Below are positions 1 to 8,898 of a DNA stretch of 64,000 bases, one piece after another. Both the position numbers and the translations under genes were made by a program. Within the stretch, counting starts at the first letter, position 1. Each line of letters begins with the position of its first letter. The DNA is taken from positions 29,069 to 93,068 of the forward strand of contig NZ_JALKAQ010000014.1 in assembly GCF_023016065.1 (NCBI RefSeq), read 5' to 3'. The notes under the pieces were generated by a model, which worked only from the letters and a program-made list of their open reading frames with translations, ran no database searches and was not told the DNA's origin. Source of the DNA: Marinobacter sp. S0848L (GTDB lineage Bacteria; Pseudomonadota; Gammaproteobacteria; Pseudomonadales; Oleiphilaceae).

Positions 1-900
1 GAGTGTTTGGTCACGTCAAACGAAATGTTTTACCTTCCACAGCTACCGCGCCATGCGGTGGTATGGGGTGGGGGTTACATAGCCGTTGAGTTTGCAGGGA
101 TTCTGGCCGGGCTCGGCGTAGAAACGACCTTGGCTTATCGCGGTGAATTGTTCCTGCGTGGTTTTGACGACGATATTCGCCGATTCACCGAGCAGGAAAT
201 GCGTAAAAAAGGCGTAGATTTACGCTTTAATGTAACAATCGATTCGGTCGAACCCGACGACGCGCTCTACAAAGTGAATTTAAGCGATGGCAGTAGTCTT
301 CAGACAGGTTTAGTCATGGCCGCAACCGGCCGTCGCGCTCTTGTTGATGGCTTAGGGCTTGAGAAGCTTGGAGTTGAGCTTAATGGGTCGGGGCACATTA
401 CGGTCGACGAGCATTTCCGCACATGTGTTCCGTCAATTTCAGCACTTGGTGATGTAATTGGTACCCCGCAACTTACACCGGTTGCGTTGGCTCAAGCCAT
501 GGTGCTTACTCGCCGCCTGTTCGGCGACGGGCAGGGCGACATGGATTACAGTGCCATTCCAACCGCAGTGTTTTGCCAACCCAACATTGGCACTGTGGGC
601 TTAACTGAAGAGGAAGCGAGTGCTGCCGGCCATCGTTTACGTATTTACCGTTCCGAATTCCGCCCGATGAAATACACCTTGAGCGGCCGTGATGAACGCT
701 GCCTGATGAAACTCGTTGTTGATGACCAAACCGATAAGGTGCTTGGGGCGCACATGGTTGGGCCTGACGCAGGGGAAATCACCCAAGGCTTAGCCGTTGC
801 GATTAAAGCGGGAGCAACAAAAGCGCAGTTTGACGCCACGCTGGGCATTCACCCAACCTCGGCGGAAGAGTTTGTGACTATGCGTTCGCCTGTTCGGTAA
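1..900 (+). CDS. gor: glutathione-disulfide reductase, C-terminal part (5' end outside window)
   Basis: Reduces glutathione disulfide to glutathione with NADPH in the cytosol. The reading frame is open from base 1, so the FAD-binding N-terminus with the redox CxxxxC pair lies upstream of the window. What is visible is the NADPH-binding domain, with the Rossmann motif GGGYIAVEFAG near residue 22 of the fragment, then the FAD-contact segment (SALGDVIGTPQLTPVA) and the C-terminal dimerisation domain from about residue 185. The end carries the HPTSAEEFVT signature, which supplies the catalytic His-Glu pair from the partner subunit. The combination of this C-terminus with the Tyr-containing NADPH motif favours glutathione reductase over dihydrolipoamide dehydrogenase or mercuric reductase. 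It converges with the kinase-like gene and the two overlap by 23 bases. Confidence 0.93.
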   Translation, partial: ECLVTSNEMFYLPQLPRHAVVWGGGYIAVEFAGILAGLGVETTLAYRGELFLRGFDDDIRRFTEQEMRKKGVDLRFNVTIDSVEPDDALYKVNLSDGSSLQTGLVMAATGRRALVDGLGLEKLGVELNGSGHITVDEHFRTCVPSISALGDVIGTPQLTPVALAQAMVLTRRLFGDGQGDMDYSAIPTAVFCQPNIGTVGLTEEEASAAGHRLRIYRSEFRPMKYTLSGRDERCLMKLVVDDQTDKVLGAHMVGPDAGEITQGLAVAIKAGATKAQFDATLGIHPTSAEEFVTMRSPVR

Positions 901-2383
901 CGGGTAAATCAAAGGGTATCTCGAAACGGAACGAGGTACCCTGACCCATATCTAGCTCAATATGAACGTGCCCGCCCATGAGTTCAACCAACCTCTGAAC
1001 CATCGACAGGTTAAAACCCCGACCGCCGAATCGAGAGTGTGCGTGCGGATTGTGAATGGTATTGGCGCTGCTAGAGCTTGAGTCACGCACGGTGCAGGAG
1101 ATTAAAACACGATCTCTATCAATGTTTATCCAGGTGGTCCGTACTGTGATAAACCCGTTACTGGTCATCTCAAGAGAATTGTCGAGCAGTCCGCTCAACA
1201 CCTGCCTGACACTTGGCGCGTCACCTATGACTGTTGCCTGTTCCGGCCAGTCTCCCAAACAGTGCGATTCAAGTGTTAGCTCTTGTTGTTCTGCAGCATG
1301 GCGGTATGAGGCGATGCAGTTCGAGATCAACTCCCTGAGCTCAAACGGTTTAGCATCCAATGCGTTGGTCCCGCTATCCAAGTGGGCATAGTCCAGCATG
1401 TCGGATACAACCGTTAGCAAATCGTTAAGTGATTTTTTTGCGGTAGTGAGATAATCCCTCTGGTCAGGAGAAAGAGAATCTTGTTCGATGTGCTTGATCA
1501 TACCGATTGCGCCCGTTAGCGGGGTGTTGAGTTCCTGTCGCATGTTGGCTAGAAACTCGGATTTTGTCCGGTTTGCGTGCTCGGCTTTATTTCGCTCGGA
1601 TTCTGATAAGGCAAGGGTTTCGTCACGGGTTGTTTTCAAGTCTTGTAAGCGTAAAGCCAGTTCATTGAGTTGCAGTTGCAGATTCACGATTTCAGCCGCA
1701 ACCCCCCTCGATTTAATGGCTTCGCGACGATAGTCGCCGCGCATGAGATTGCCGACCTGGCTACCGAGACTATGCATCGGACGAAGAATGTTACCCAGGA
1801 ACAACTGAACCAACACGATAGCAAGTACCAGCGTACCACCGCCAACCACCATGGAAGACCACCAAATATTTTGAAGTTGCAGGTCCAATGCATCAGTTCT
1901 CACGCCGACCTGAACGCTTCCAATGCGTAGAATGCCTGTGCCGGACTCCCATCCGGATTGAAACCACTCAATTCCGCTGTGGTCTCCGAGCATCAATGGT
2001 TCCTGAAAAATCTCAGACTCGTACACCTGATAGTGAGGGGCGTTGAGATCGATTTCCTGTTCTTCCGCACTGGCAAATCCTATTTCCTCACCGACAACGT
2101 CCATCACTCTTACCCAATGGGCATCACTGTGCTCGAGGGCATTATCGAGAACTTGCTCAAGTGCAAAACTGTTACCAGAAACAATCGCATATTCAAGAAC
2201 CGGGGCGAGGTTGTCGGCCAATAACTGGCTGCTTTGGGCCATTGTACTCCGGGCATCGTCCAACCGGACCGACGTAAAAAAAGCGACAAGCACGGTAAAC
2301 ATTAAAACGGCTGGGAGAAGACCGAGCAATAACAAGCGGCGGGAAAGTGACAGAAAGGCGGGCCTATTTCGAAACTTAATCAT
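878..2383 (-). CDS. BarA-like sensor histidine kinase homologue with a degenerate catalytic core
   Basis: Inner-membrane protein of about 501 residues. Order: TM1 (about 12-35), a periplasmic domain (about 36-172), TM2 (about 176-198), HAMP, a HisKA-like helix hairpin and a HATPase-like domain. The layout resembles the front half of BarA. The usual H-box reads ANMRQELNTP, with Gln where the phospho-accepting His should be. The G1 box is a serine run (DSSSSS) instead of DxGxG, and the G2 box reads GRGFNLS. There is no receiver domain. I infer a pseudokinase or sensor scaffold that cannot autophosphorylate. I prefer the ATG at 2383, just before the end of the upstream binding-protein gene (8-base overlap), over a TTG 9 bases earlier; AGGTTGAG precedes it. 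Last gene of the TonB receptor-binding protein operon, so it probably senses the same ligand. Confidence 0.85.
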   Translation of the reverse strand: MIKFRNRPAFLSLSRRLLLLGLLPAVLMFTVLVAFFTSVRLDDARSTMAQSSQLLADNLAPVLEYAIVSGNSFALEQVLDNALEHSDAHWVRVMDVVGEEIGFASAEEQEIDLNAPHYQVYESEIFQEPLMLGDHSGIEWFQSGWESGTGILRIGSVQVGVRTDALDLQLQNIWWSSMVVGGGTLVLAIVLVQLFLGNILRPMHSLGSQVGNLMRGDYRREAIKSRGVAAEIVNLQLQLNELALRLQDLKTTRDETLALSESERNKAEHANRTKSEFLANMRQELNTPLTGAIGMIKHIEQDSLSPDQRDYLTTAKKSLNDLLTVVSDMLDYAHLDSGTNALDAKPFELRELISNCIASYRHAAEQQELTLESHCLGDWPEQATVIGDAPSVRQVLSGLLDNSLEMTSNGFITVRTTWINIDRDRVLISCTVRDSSSSSANTIHNPHAHSRFGGRGFNLSMVQRLVELMGGHVHIELDMGQGTSFRFEIPFDLPVTEQANA

Positions 2384-3323
2384 CGAGCTCAACCTGCGAC
2401 GGATTCAGGAGGAGTTCATCAACCCTCTTTGAAATAAGTTCGGGCTGACTCAAGGGAATATTGAGGGATCGCGCCACCTGTCGGTTGACCTCAACGCTGA
2501 AGGTTTCCGGATAACTTGCCGGCGGAAAATCGCCGTTTTCCTGATAATAATTCAGAAATTCAGCGGTTTTGTCCGCCATCGAAGAATAGGTTGGGTAGCT
2601 GGACGCAATTGATCCCGCTTTTACGTAGGCCTGGCTAGGTCCAATCAATATTTTATTGCGCCGGTAAGCCGTAAGCAGAATGTGTTTGATGTTCCGTGGG
2701 TGATAAATGTCATGATCCGGCGTGCCTAATAGCAAGTCGCCATAGTTCAACGCACGAATGAGGGTGGGAATTAATTGTTCTTGCGTGTTGACGATAAACA
2801 CTTGGCCTTCCATGCCGTGTTCACTAAGACCGTCTAACAACGAAGCATATCGAGATCGGTTTTGAGGGCTGGCTAGCACCGCCACTTTGGTCGCGTGAGG
2901 TAGAATTGCTTTGCCTGTGAGTGCTTGGCGCAAAAAAGGGACATCGTAGAGTACAACGCTTATCTTGCCCGAGGTTTCGTGGGGGTACTTTTCGAGAAAC
3001 TGAGACTCAATCAGGGTGCCTAGTATGGCTGCATTTGGTTTGGCACGGTACAAGCGGTCGAACGCCTTGGGGCCAATAGCTATCACTGGTTCGTGGGGTA
3101 ATGTGGCCAGATCGGCGTCAGGGGGAAGCAGATTGAGCGCCACATTCGGCCCTGCTCGATCTTCAATCAAGCCGATGAAATAGGCGTCCAGTTCTGGTTT
3201 GCCCGAACCAATGACCGCCACCGGCTTAGCACCGCGGTGATCTGTTTGCGCATGGCTGCTTAGAGGCCACACGGCCAAAAGGCAACAGATGGCCACTAAA
3301 TTCAGAAGCAATCTCTCGTTCAA
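2376..3323 (-). CDS. periplasmic ABC-type substrate-binding protein (ABC_sub_bind family)
   Basis: About 315 residues. The N-terminus is a Sec signal peptide (hydrophobic LVAICCLLAVWPL, then SSHAQ with a likely cut after SHA). The rest has the two-lobe alternating pattern of the uncharacterised ABC_sub_bind periplasmic family (PF04392-like): VAVIGSGK at the start of lobe one, KVAVLASPQNRSRYASLLDG between lobes, and a GSIASSYPTYSSMADKTAEF segment late. No ABC permease or ATPase lies nearby. Instead it sits between a TonB receptor and a kinase-like protein, so it more likely passes ligand to a sensor than to a transporter. The start is a TTG overlapping the receptor stop as TTGA, with AGGCGTTAGG upstream, which implies translational coupling. 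The ligand is unknown. Confidence 0.8.
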   Translation of the reverse strand: MNERLLLNLVAICCLLAVWPLSSHAQTDHRGAKPVAVIGSGKPELDAYFIGLIEDRAGPNVALNLLPPDADLATLPHEPVIAIGPKAFDRLYRAKPNAAILGTLIESQFLEKYPHETSGKISVVLYDVPFLRQALTGKAILPHATKVAVLASPQNRSRYASLLDGLSEHGMEGQVFIVNTQEQLIPTLIRALNYGDLLLGTPDHDIYHPRNIKHILLTAYRRNKILIGPSQAYVKAGSIASSYPTYSSMADKTAEFLNYYQENGDFPPASYPETFSVEVNRQVARSLNIPLSQPELISKRVDELLLNPSQVELDD

Positions 3324-5548
3324 AACCTAACGCCTGCTTCCATGAAGAACTGGTTGTGGTCTTCAATATTGTTGTCTGAGCTAAGTTCAGGTTCCCGGTT
3401 CAGGTAGTGCTGCATTGTAACCGCAATTTCAGCGGTATAATCCGTTCGGACAAACTGTTTAGCCAAGCGAACATCCACGCGTTCAAATTGGTTTTCGGTA
3501 CGCAGAAACTCGTCGGCCCAGTAGAATGCTGACGATGCTTTCAGGTCAAAAGGGAATTCCTGTACGATCGAAAAGCTCCCCGAGTGGCGGGTAGACATCC
3601 GCGACAGCAGGCCTTTCTGGTACTCATGCTGTTGGGCGTTCACCTTGCCGTCAGCGTCGAGAATCGGCGGCCCTATGTAGCGCGAATCCTGATCAAGATA
3701 GGCATAAGTCGCTCTCAGTGCAGTATTCGGATAGTCGAGCGTTGCTTCCACCTCGAAACCTTGTTGGTCAACATCAACATTGTTGCCCAGCGTCCACTTG
3801 GCCAGCTGAATAACACCGCTGGTCATATCCCGCATTTGATCTTTAAAGGCACGAACCTCTAACGACAATAGGGCTGACGGTAACCGGAACTGGCCAAAAT
3901 AGCTGATCTCATGGGATGTTATACGCTCCTCTTCAAGATCCCGGCCTAACGTTAAAGCGTGGGGCTCTTGGGCGGCATCAAAAACCGTGATCCGGCGTCC
4001 TTCGAGATCAGAATAAATCGCAGGGGTTACGTGGCGGAGCGTAAACCCTGTGTCGGGGCTTTGTTCGAAGGTGTCGGGTGTTCGTACCGCTTGCGAGAAC
4101 ACGACCCGAATCGCGTGGTGGTTATCAAAGACAAAATTGGTTGCAACCCGCGGCGAAAAATACCCTTCGCCGGTGGTACTGGAATGCTCCCAGTTGCCAC
4201 CCACGTTGACGGTCATCCAGGACCAGGGCGTGTACTCCAGATTACCGAAGTATCGTGACTGATAACTGTGCTCGCGACCATTAAAATAGGTTTCAGATCG
4301 AAGAACGTTTTTTCGAAAGCCTGCACCGGACACCAGTTTCAGATCTTCGTTGAAGAGCAGGGTATCTTGGATCTCCAATTCCAGTCTTGTGTCTTCGTAG
4401 TCTTCGTTCACGCTTGCACGTAGTGGTGTTCCCCCGGGCACCGGAACCTGACAAGGCTCCAGTCGGCTGCCATTTTTAGGATCCTCAGTCCGAAAATAGA
4501 GGGACGGGCCGTTGGGATTACGCAAACAATTAATCGCTGACTCACCGAGTTCTATGTCATACCGATTCCGGCGTTTGAAGTTCGACACACTTGCCAGGAT
4601 ATGAAAGAAATGGTGCTCGGAGGTGCTGTGGTTGAACTGGCTTTGAATATAATAATCCCGAACATCAATATTTGGGTGTTCAAGGAGCTCCAGTTCACCG
4701 CTTTTACCTTTGTCCTGCTGCTTGACTCCATCGGTGACCCCCGCTTTTACCTCAATGTTCGTGTTCCTATTGAACTTGAAGCGCCAGTCGTACCCAAATG
4801 CATGGATGTTGTGGCCGTCGTTAAACGATGCTTTCTCACCGCTATCCACCTGATAGTCGAATCCGCCGAATTTGCGCTTTTCGAAAGAAAGCCTCCAATC
4901 TACGGCGTTTCCGGCACCACCGACCGACGCGAAGGTGCGGATATGGTTCCGCGAGCCTCGTGCGACCCGTGTTTCCACGCCGGCTGTGTCTGCCGGGTCA
5001 CGCGTGATGATGTTGATGGTTCCGAGGAAGGCGTTGATGCCGTAGGCGGCCGAATTCGGGCCTCTGGCCACTTCTATGCGCTCGATCAGCTCTAGCGGCA
5101 CTGGCATGGTTTCCCAATCCATGTCCGAGAGTGTGGCTCGGTGCGCCGTTCGGCCATCAATCAATACTTGCATGCGTCGTTGCTCATAATGAACCGTGCC
5201 GTGATAGGTAGCCACAGGTTGATGACTCCCCACAAAGTTAACGGTCATTCCCGGCACCAACCGAAACACCTCATAGAGATTCATAATGCCGAGGTTTCGG
5301 ATTTGCTCGCCTTCAATAACGGTTGTGCTACCCGGCACCCGTGTTTTTGGCTGCCTGAGACGGGTAGTCGTCAGAACCTGAGGTATCTCGTTGTCAAACC
5401 CGTGCAGCTCACCCGCAAAGGGTGGTTGCTCGGCGGCTGCAGATATAGGTACTGTGACCCCTACGCCGCTGATCAAAATTGACCATCCCACATGCCTCGC
5501 GAATCTCTTGGTAGTTAAAAAGCGGTACAGGCAATTCGTCTCAGGCAT
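3320..5548 (-). CDS. TonB-dependent outer-membrane receptor
   Basis: About 742 residues: a signal peptide (hydrophobic run WSILISGVGVTVPISAAA), a plug domain and a C-terminal 22-strand barrel. Plug hallmarks are visible: the TTVIEGEQIRNLGIMNLYEVFRLVPG type start, RMQVLIDGRT, and ERIEVARGPNSAAYGINAFLGTINIITR. The chain ends in aromatic Phe (EAGVRF), the normal barrel-insertion signal. Such receptors import scarce ligands (siderophores, cobalamin, oligosaccharides, metals) using TonB energy. The start is placed at the ATG at 5548, just ahead of a recognisable signal peptide. The frame is open to 5626, but those extra 26 residues do not look like an exported N-terminus. First gene of a three-gene operon with overlapping ends. 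The ligand cannot be told from sequence. Confidence 0.9.
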   Translation of the reverse strand: MPETNCLYRFLTTKRFARHVGWSILISGVGVTVPISAAAEQPPFAGELHGFDNEIPQVLTTTRLRQPKTRVPGSTTVIEGEQIRNLGIMNLYEVFRLVPGMTVNFVGSHQPVATYHGTVHYEQRRMQVLIDGRTAHRATLSDMDWETMPVPLELIERIEVARGPNSAAYGINAFLGTINIITRDPADTAGVETRVARGSRNHIRTFASVGGAGNAVDWRLSFEKRKFGGFDYQVDSGEKASFNDGHNIHAFGYDWRFKFNRNTNIEVKAGVTDGVKQQDKGKSGELELLEHPNIDVRDYYIQSQFNHSTSEHHFFHILASVSNFKRRNRYDIELGESAINCLRNPNGPSLYFRTEDPKNGSRLEPCQVPVPGGTPLRASVNEDYEDTRLELEIQDTLLFNEDLKLVSGAGFRKNVLRSETYFNGREHSYQSRYFGNLEYTPWSWMTVNVGGNWEHSSTTGEGYFSPRVATNFVFDNHHAIRVVFSQAVRTPDTFEQSPDTGFTLRHVTPAIYSDLEGRRITVFDAAQEPHALTLGRDLEEERITSHEISYFGQFRLPSALLSLEVRAFKDQMRDMTSGVIQLAKWTLGNNVDVDQQGFEVEATLDYPNTALRATYAYLDQDSRYIGPPILDADGKVNAQQHEYQKGLLSRMSTRHSGSFSIVQEFPFDLKASSAFYWADEFLRTENQFERVDVRLAKQFVRTDYTAEIAVTMQHYLNREPELSSDNNIEDHNQFFMEAGVRF

Positions 5549-5674
5549 AGTAGTCGTTCTATAATTGGAGGTCAGCGTGCATAGATAGTTGCATTTATTC
5601 TCCAATCCTAGGAGAACCAAAACCATTTGTCTCTAGAAAGTTTACAGAGGCGACATATTCGGAGTAATTGTTGT

Positions 5675-6304
5675 ATGAGCTGTTGGGAGATTCTGGGTAT
5701 TGAGCCGACGAGTGATCGAGAGGAAATCCGTCAGGCTTATGAGCGCCAGATGAAATTTGCGTCAAGCGAAGAGGCTCGCAAACTGGACGAAGCCTACCGA
5801 GAGGCTGCAGGGGGCGACCCCATGGTCATACCGGCTGCGGCTGAAGCTCCTGAGGCCAGCCCCAAAGGCGATCATCAGTTAGACGCAAACGAATCCCAAA
5901 TCGTGCGCGAGGTCGTTATTCAGATTAACGCTCTGATGAATGATTCAGGTCGTCAGCAAGATGTCGGTATCTGGAAAGCCATACTTTGCGAGCCACCTGC
6001 GGATCAGTTACCTCTGCGTCGCGAAATTGGCCAACAGTTGGAGTCCTGGATTCGCCCCATGGCGGAAAACGGCTCCTTCCCGCAGCCAGTAGCCCGGTTT
6101 TTGGGAGAGTGGTTTGAGTGGTTCACCGTTCACGAGGCTATTACTGAACAAGAACAGCAATCACCTGAATTTGAAGAGAATGATCATCGGGACGAAGTAG
6201 AACCGCTGTCTCAAACCGCCAACTTTTGGCCAGCGGTTATCGGTTGGATCATCGGGTTAGTGATTTTAACCATGATTTTCGGTGGCATGGGCGTGGGTAG
6301 CTGA
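5675..6304 (+). CDS. J-domain-like membrane-anchored protein, lacking HPD
   Basis: About 209 residues. Residues 1-45 resemble the first two helices of a DnaJ J-domain (CWEILGIEPTSDREEIRQAYERQM followed by a LDEAYREA helix). The loop that should hold the HPD tripeptide, which activates DnaK, is absent. The middle is acidic and predicted helical. The last 22 residues form one transmembrane segment (PAVIGWIIGLVILTMIFGG), so this is a tail-anchored-like protein. Start chosen at the ATG at 5675 because GGAG lies 10 bases upstream and the J-like fold begins there. An upstream TTG at 5627 would add 16 unlikely residues. Divergent from the TonB receptor. Its 3' end overlaps the convergent symporter gene by 39 bases. 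Function unknown; probably not a working Hsp40. Confidence 0.7.
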   Translation: MSCWEILGIEPTSDREEIRQAYERQMKFASSEEARKLDEAYREAAGGDPMVIPAAAEAPEASPKGDHQLDANESQIVREVVIQINALMNDSGRQQDVGIWKAILCEPPADQLPLRREIGQQLESWIRPMAENGSFPQPVARFLGEWFEWFTVHEAITEQEQQSPEFEENDHRDEVEPLSQTANFWPAVIGWIIGLVILTMIFGGMGVGS

Positions 6305-7282
6305 GGCCTGTTCGATTTTTACCCGGTACTTCTGCGCCAATATGGCGCCTACGATAACCTGAATCTGGTTGTAACACATGATCGGCAGTACGATCATCCC
6401 GAAGCCCGGGTGCCCGGAAAAGAGCACTTTAGCCATAGGCAACCCAGACGCCAAACTCTTCTTTGAGCCGCAGAACACCACCGCGGCTTCATCCTCTAAG
6501 CTGAACCCGAATTTCCTGACCATCAAGGTCGCCGCCAACATAAACAAGCCCAGTAACGCGATGCACAAGATAACCGCCAACACGATGGCCTGAACCGGAA
6601 GGTTCTGCCATAGACCGCTCACTACCGAATGAGAAAATGCGGAGTAAACAATAATCCAGATTACGCACTGGTCGTAACGGGACATAAGCGATTCGTTGCG
6701 ACCAAGAAATCCGCCTAGCCAAGGCCTCATAGCGTGACCAACAGCAAACGGCAATAGAAGCTGTAGCACGATATCTTTTAGAGCTTCTGCCACGGAAAAA
6801 TTCCCATCGCCCGATGTCGATACCAGCAAAAGCAACAGGAAAGGCGTGAGCATCATGCCGAACACATTAGATGCTGCCGCACTGCATATGGCGGCCGGCA
6901 CGTTACCTTTGGCCATCGCGGTATAGGCGATAGAAGACGATACAGCGGATGGCAACACACCCAAATAAAGAAAGCCGAGGCCCAGGTCTTTCGGCATCCA
7001 TTCTGGGACTATGTTGCTTAGGCCGTTAATCGGCATAACCACTAACGGGAAGAAAACGAAAGTCAGTGAAGTGATCAGGATGTGCAAGCGCCAATGGGTC
7101 GCGCCATCAATTATTTGCTGGCGCGAAAGCGCCGCACCATGAAGAAAAAACAGTAGTGCTACCGCCCAGGTGCCTAGGGTTGCGAGAGCATCAGCAGCTC
7201 CACCGGTTACCGGCAAAAAAGACGCTAAAACGATCGCGCCCAGCAGAAGCAAGGTGAAGGTATCAATGCGAAACTTCATCAT
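6266..7282 (-). CDS. bile acid:sodium symporter family transporter
   Basis: About 338 residues with roughly nine to ten hydrophobic segments, as in the SBF-like/BASS family (PF13593 type). The first helices (FTLLLLGAIVLASFLP, then GTWAVALLFFLHGAALSRQQI) match the family start. A Ser-rich crossing segment (GVLPSAVSSSIAYTAMAKGNVPAA) and a CGSKKSLASGLPMAKVLF segment match the two pseudo-repeat core motifs that bind Na+ and substrate. It should be an inner-membrane organic-anion:Na+ symporter; the substrate is not predictable. The ATG at 7282 (Met-Met start, AAGG just upstream) lies 10 bases after the stop of the flavin monooxygenase gene, so the two are likely co-transcribed. It overlaps the convergent J-like gene. 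Confidence 0.87.
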   Translation of the reverse strand: MMKFRIDTFTLLLLGAIVLASFLPVTGGAADALATLGTWAVALLFFLHGAALSRQQIIDGATHWRLHILITSLTFVFFPLVVMPINGLSNIVPEWMPKDLGLGFLYLGVLPSAVSSSIAYTAMAKGNVPAAICSAAASNVFGMMLTPFLLLLLVSTSGDGNFSVAEALKDIVLQLLLPFAVGHAMRPWLGGFLGRNESLMSRYDQCVIWIIVYSAFSHSVVSGLWQNLPVQAIVLAVILCIALLGLFMLAATLMVRKFGFSLEDEAAVVFCGSKKSLASGLPMAKVLFSGHPGFGMIVLPIMCYNQIQVIVGAILAQKYRVKIEQASATHAHATENHG

Positions 7283-7292
7283 AAACCTTAAA

Positions 7293-8777
7293 TCAGTTGC
7301 CGGAATCCGGAGTGATAAACCTGTAATCAGCCGTATCGACGGAGCGGGTGGCAAATCGATAACTGAACGTAAAACCGGGCCAAAGGGCGGTATTTCGCCC
7401 GTGTTCGTCTAAATACCAGGACTGACAACCTGAGTCCCAGACGGTGCCATCCAACCCCTTCTGAACCACCGAACAATATCGGGTTTGGCGATCTTTCCGC
7501 ACATCCATCGCTGCATTCTGGTACTTTGCCAGCGCACCCAGTGCACTGATGACGTACCTGAATTGAGATTCGAGCATATAGAGAATCGAGTTGTGGGCCA
7601 AGTTGGTGTTCGGACCATACAGCATAAACAGGTTCGGAAATCCGTTTACGGTTATGCCTTTAAACGCTTTTGCGCCATCCGACCATGCATCGTTCAGCAG
7701 TGCTCCATCGCGACCTGTGATGGTGATAGGGGACAAGTATTCACTCGCCCGAAACCCGGTTGCGAACAGAATCGCATCCGCCGGACGGTGTGTACCGTCT
7801 GTGGTAACGATGCCCGTCTCATCAATCCGGGCTATGCCGTCGGTAATCAGATCAAGATGGGGTTGGTTGATCGCCGGATACCAGTCATTCGAAATAAGAA
7901 TGCGCTTACAGCCAATCTGGTAATCCGGAATGATACGTTCCCGCTTAGAGGGATCTGACACCTTGGCCTCAGCCTCGTTAACAGCTTGGCGGGCAACAAG
8001 CGCCAGAAATTTACTGAATCGAGTAAAAGCCAAGGCTCGGGATTCATTTTTCACGTAAATCAGAGCTCGGTACGCACGATCCCAAAGCGGCATTCTTTGA
8101 AATAAGCTTTGCTCCAACCGGGTAAACGGCCGGTCGGATTTGGGAACAACCCAAGCGGCTGAACGCTGGTACAAATCCAGTTTAGCGACTTTCGGCACGA
8201 TCTCGGGAACAAACTGAATAGCGCTGGCCCCAGTGCCAACCACGGCCACCTGTTTGTTGGTTAAATCAACCTGATGATCCCACGTGGCCGAGTGGAATAT
8301 ATGGCCTTTAAACTGTTCGATACCGGGAATCGCGGGCATCGCCGGCCGGTTCAGCTGACCGGTGGCGGTGATCAGCACGTTAGCTGTGTAGGTGTCACCA
8401 GATTCTGTTGTAACCACCCATGAATTCGTCGCCTCGTTAAAGCTGGCCGCGGTTACCGCTTGCTCGAACTGAATGTGCGGCTGCAATCCGTATTTGGTAA
8501 TGCAGTGCTCTATGTAGCCTTCAATTTCAGCTTGAGGCGCAAACTTTCGGGTCCAGTCGTGCTTTGGCTCGAAAGAATAGGAATAAAGATGGGATTGCAC
8601 ATCACACGCAGCACCAGGGTATGTGTTGTCGCGCCAGGTGCCTCCGGCTTTGGGTGCTTTTTCTAGCAAGGTAAAGTCGGTATAGCCGGCTTTTTTGAGC
8701 TGGATGGCCATGCCAATGCCACCAAAGCCCGTGCCAATAATAATGACCGAAAGTGAATGCGGGGTACGCCGTTTCAT
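7293..8777 (-). CDS. flavin-containing / Baeyer-Villiger-type monooxygenase
   Basis: 494 residues, the usual length for single-component class B flavoprotein monooxygenases. An FAD Rossmann motif (GTGFGG, residues 15-20) opens the protein. The Baeyer-Villiger fingerprint FxGxxxHxxxW is present as FKGHIFHSATWD around residue 155, and a second dinucleotide motif GTGASAIQ for NADPH follows. Later FATGFR is the ATG-containing FAD/NADPH linker of the family. It should insert oxygen into ketones or oxidise heteroatoms using NADPH and O2 in the cytosol; substrate unknown. It heads a two-gene operon with the bile-acid-type symporter, which suggests uptake and oxidation of a hydrophobic organic compound (inference). 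Confidence 0.9.
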   Translation of the reverse strand: MKRRTPHSLSVIIIGTGFGGIGMAIQLKKAGYTDFTLLEKAPKAGGTWRDNTYPGAACDVQSHLYSYSFEPKHDWTRKFAPQAEIEGYIEHCITKYGLQPHIQFEQAVTAASFNEATNSWVVTTESGDTYTANVLITATGQLNRPAMPAIPGIEQFKGHIFHSATWDHQVDLTNKQVAVVGTGASAIQFVPEIVPKVAKLDLYQRSAAWVVPKSDRPFTRLEQSLFQRMPLWDRAYRALIYVKNESRALAFTRFSKFLALVARQAVNEAEAKVSDPSKRERIIPDYQIGCKRILISNDWYPAINQPHLDLITDGIARIDETGIVTTDGTHRPADAILFATGFRASEYLSPITITGRDGALLNDAWSDGAKAFKGITVNGFPNLFMLYGPNTNLAHNSILYMLESQFRYVISALGALAKYQNAAMDVRKDRQTRYCSVVQKGLDGTVWDSGCQSWYLDEHGRNTALWPGFTFSYRFATRSVDTADYRFITPDSGN

Positions 8778-8831
8778 GGTTACTGCCTGATTGTTATTTT
8801 GTTTTCAGACTATAGCGTTCAATTCAAATAA

Positions 8832-8869
8832 CAAAAAGCCCCGAACTTGTCTTAAAGTGTCGGGGCTTT
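8832..8869 (-). terminator. Rho-independent terminator after the sulfate transport operon
   Basis: A perfect 10-bp stem (AAAGCCCCGA, 8835-8844, against TCGGGGCTTT, 8860-8869) with a 15-base loop. Read leftward it is followed by a U-rich run, and it lies 30 bases past the cysA stop. It could also stop rightward readthrough. Confidence 0.9.
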
Positions 8870-8898
8870 CCGGCGAACAGTGCTATGTAACCAGTCGC

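Noticed and set aside
3584..5482. Several rightward open frames inside the TonB receptor
   Set aside because: They have no family similarity and lie opposite a well-supported receptor gene, so they are shadow frames.
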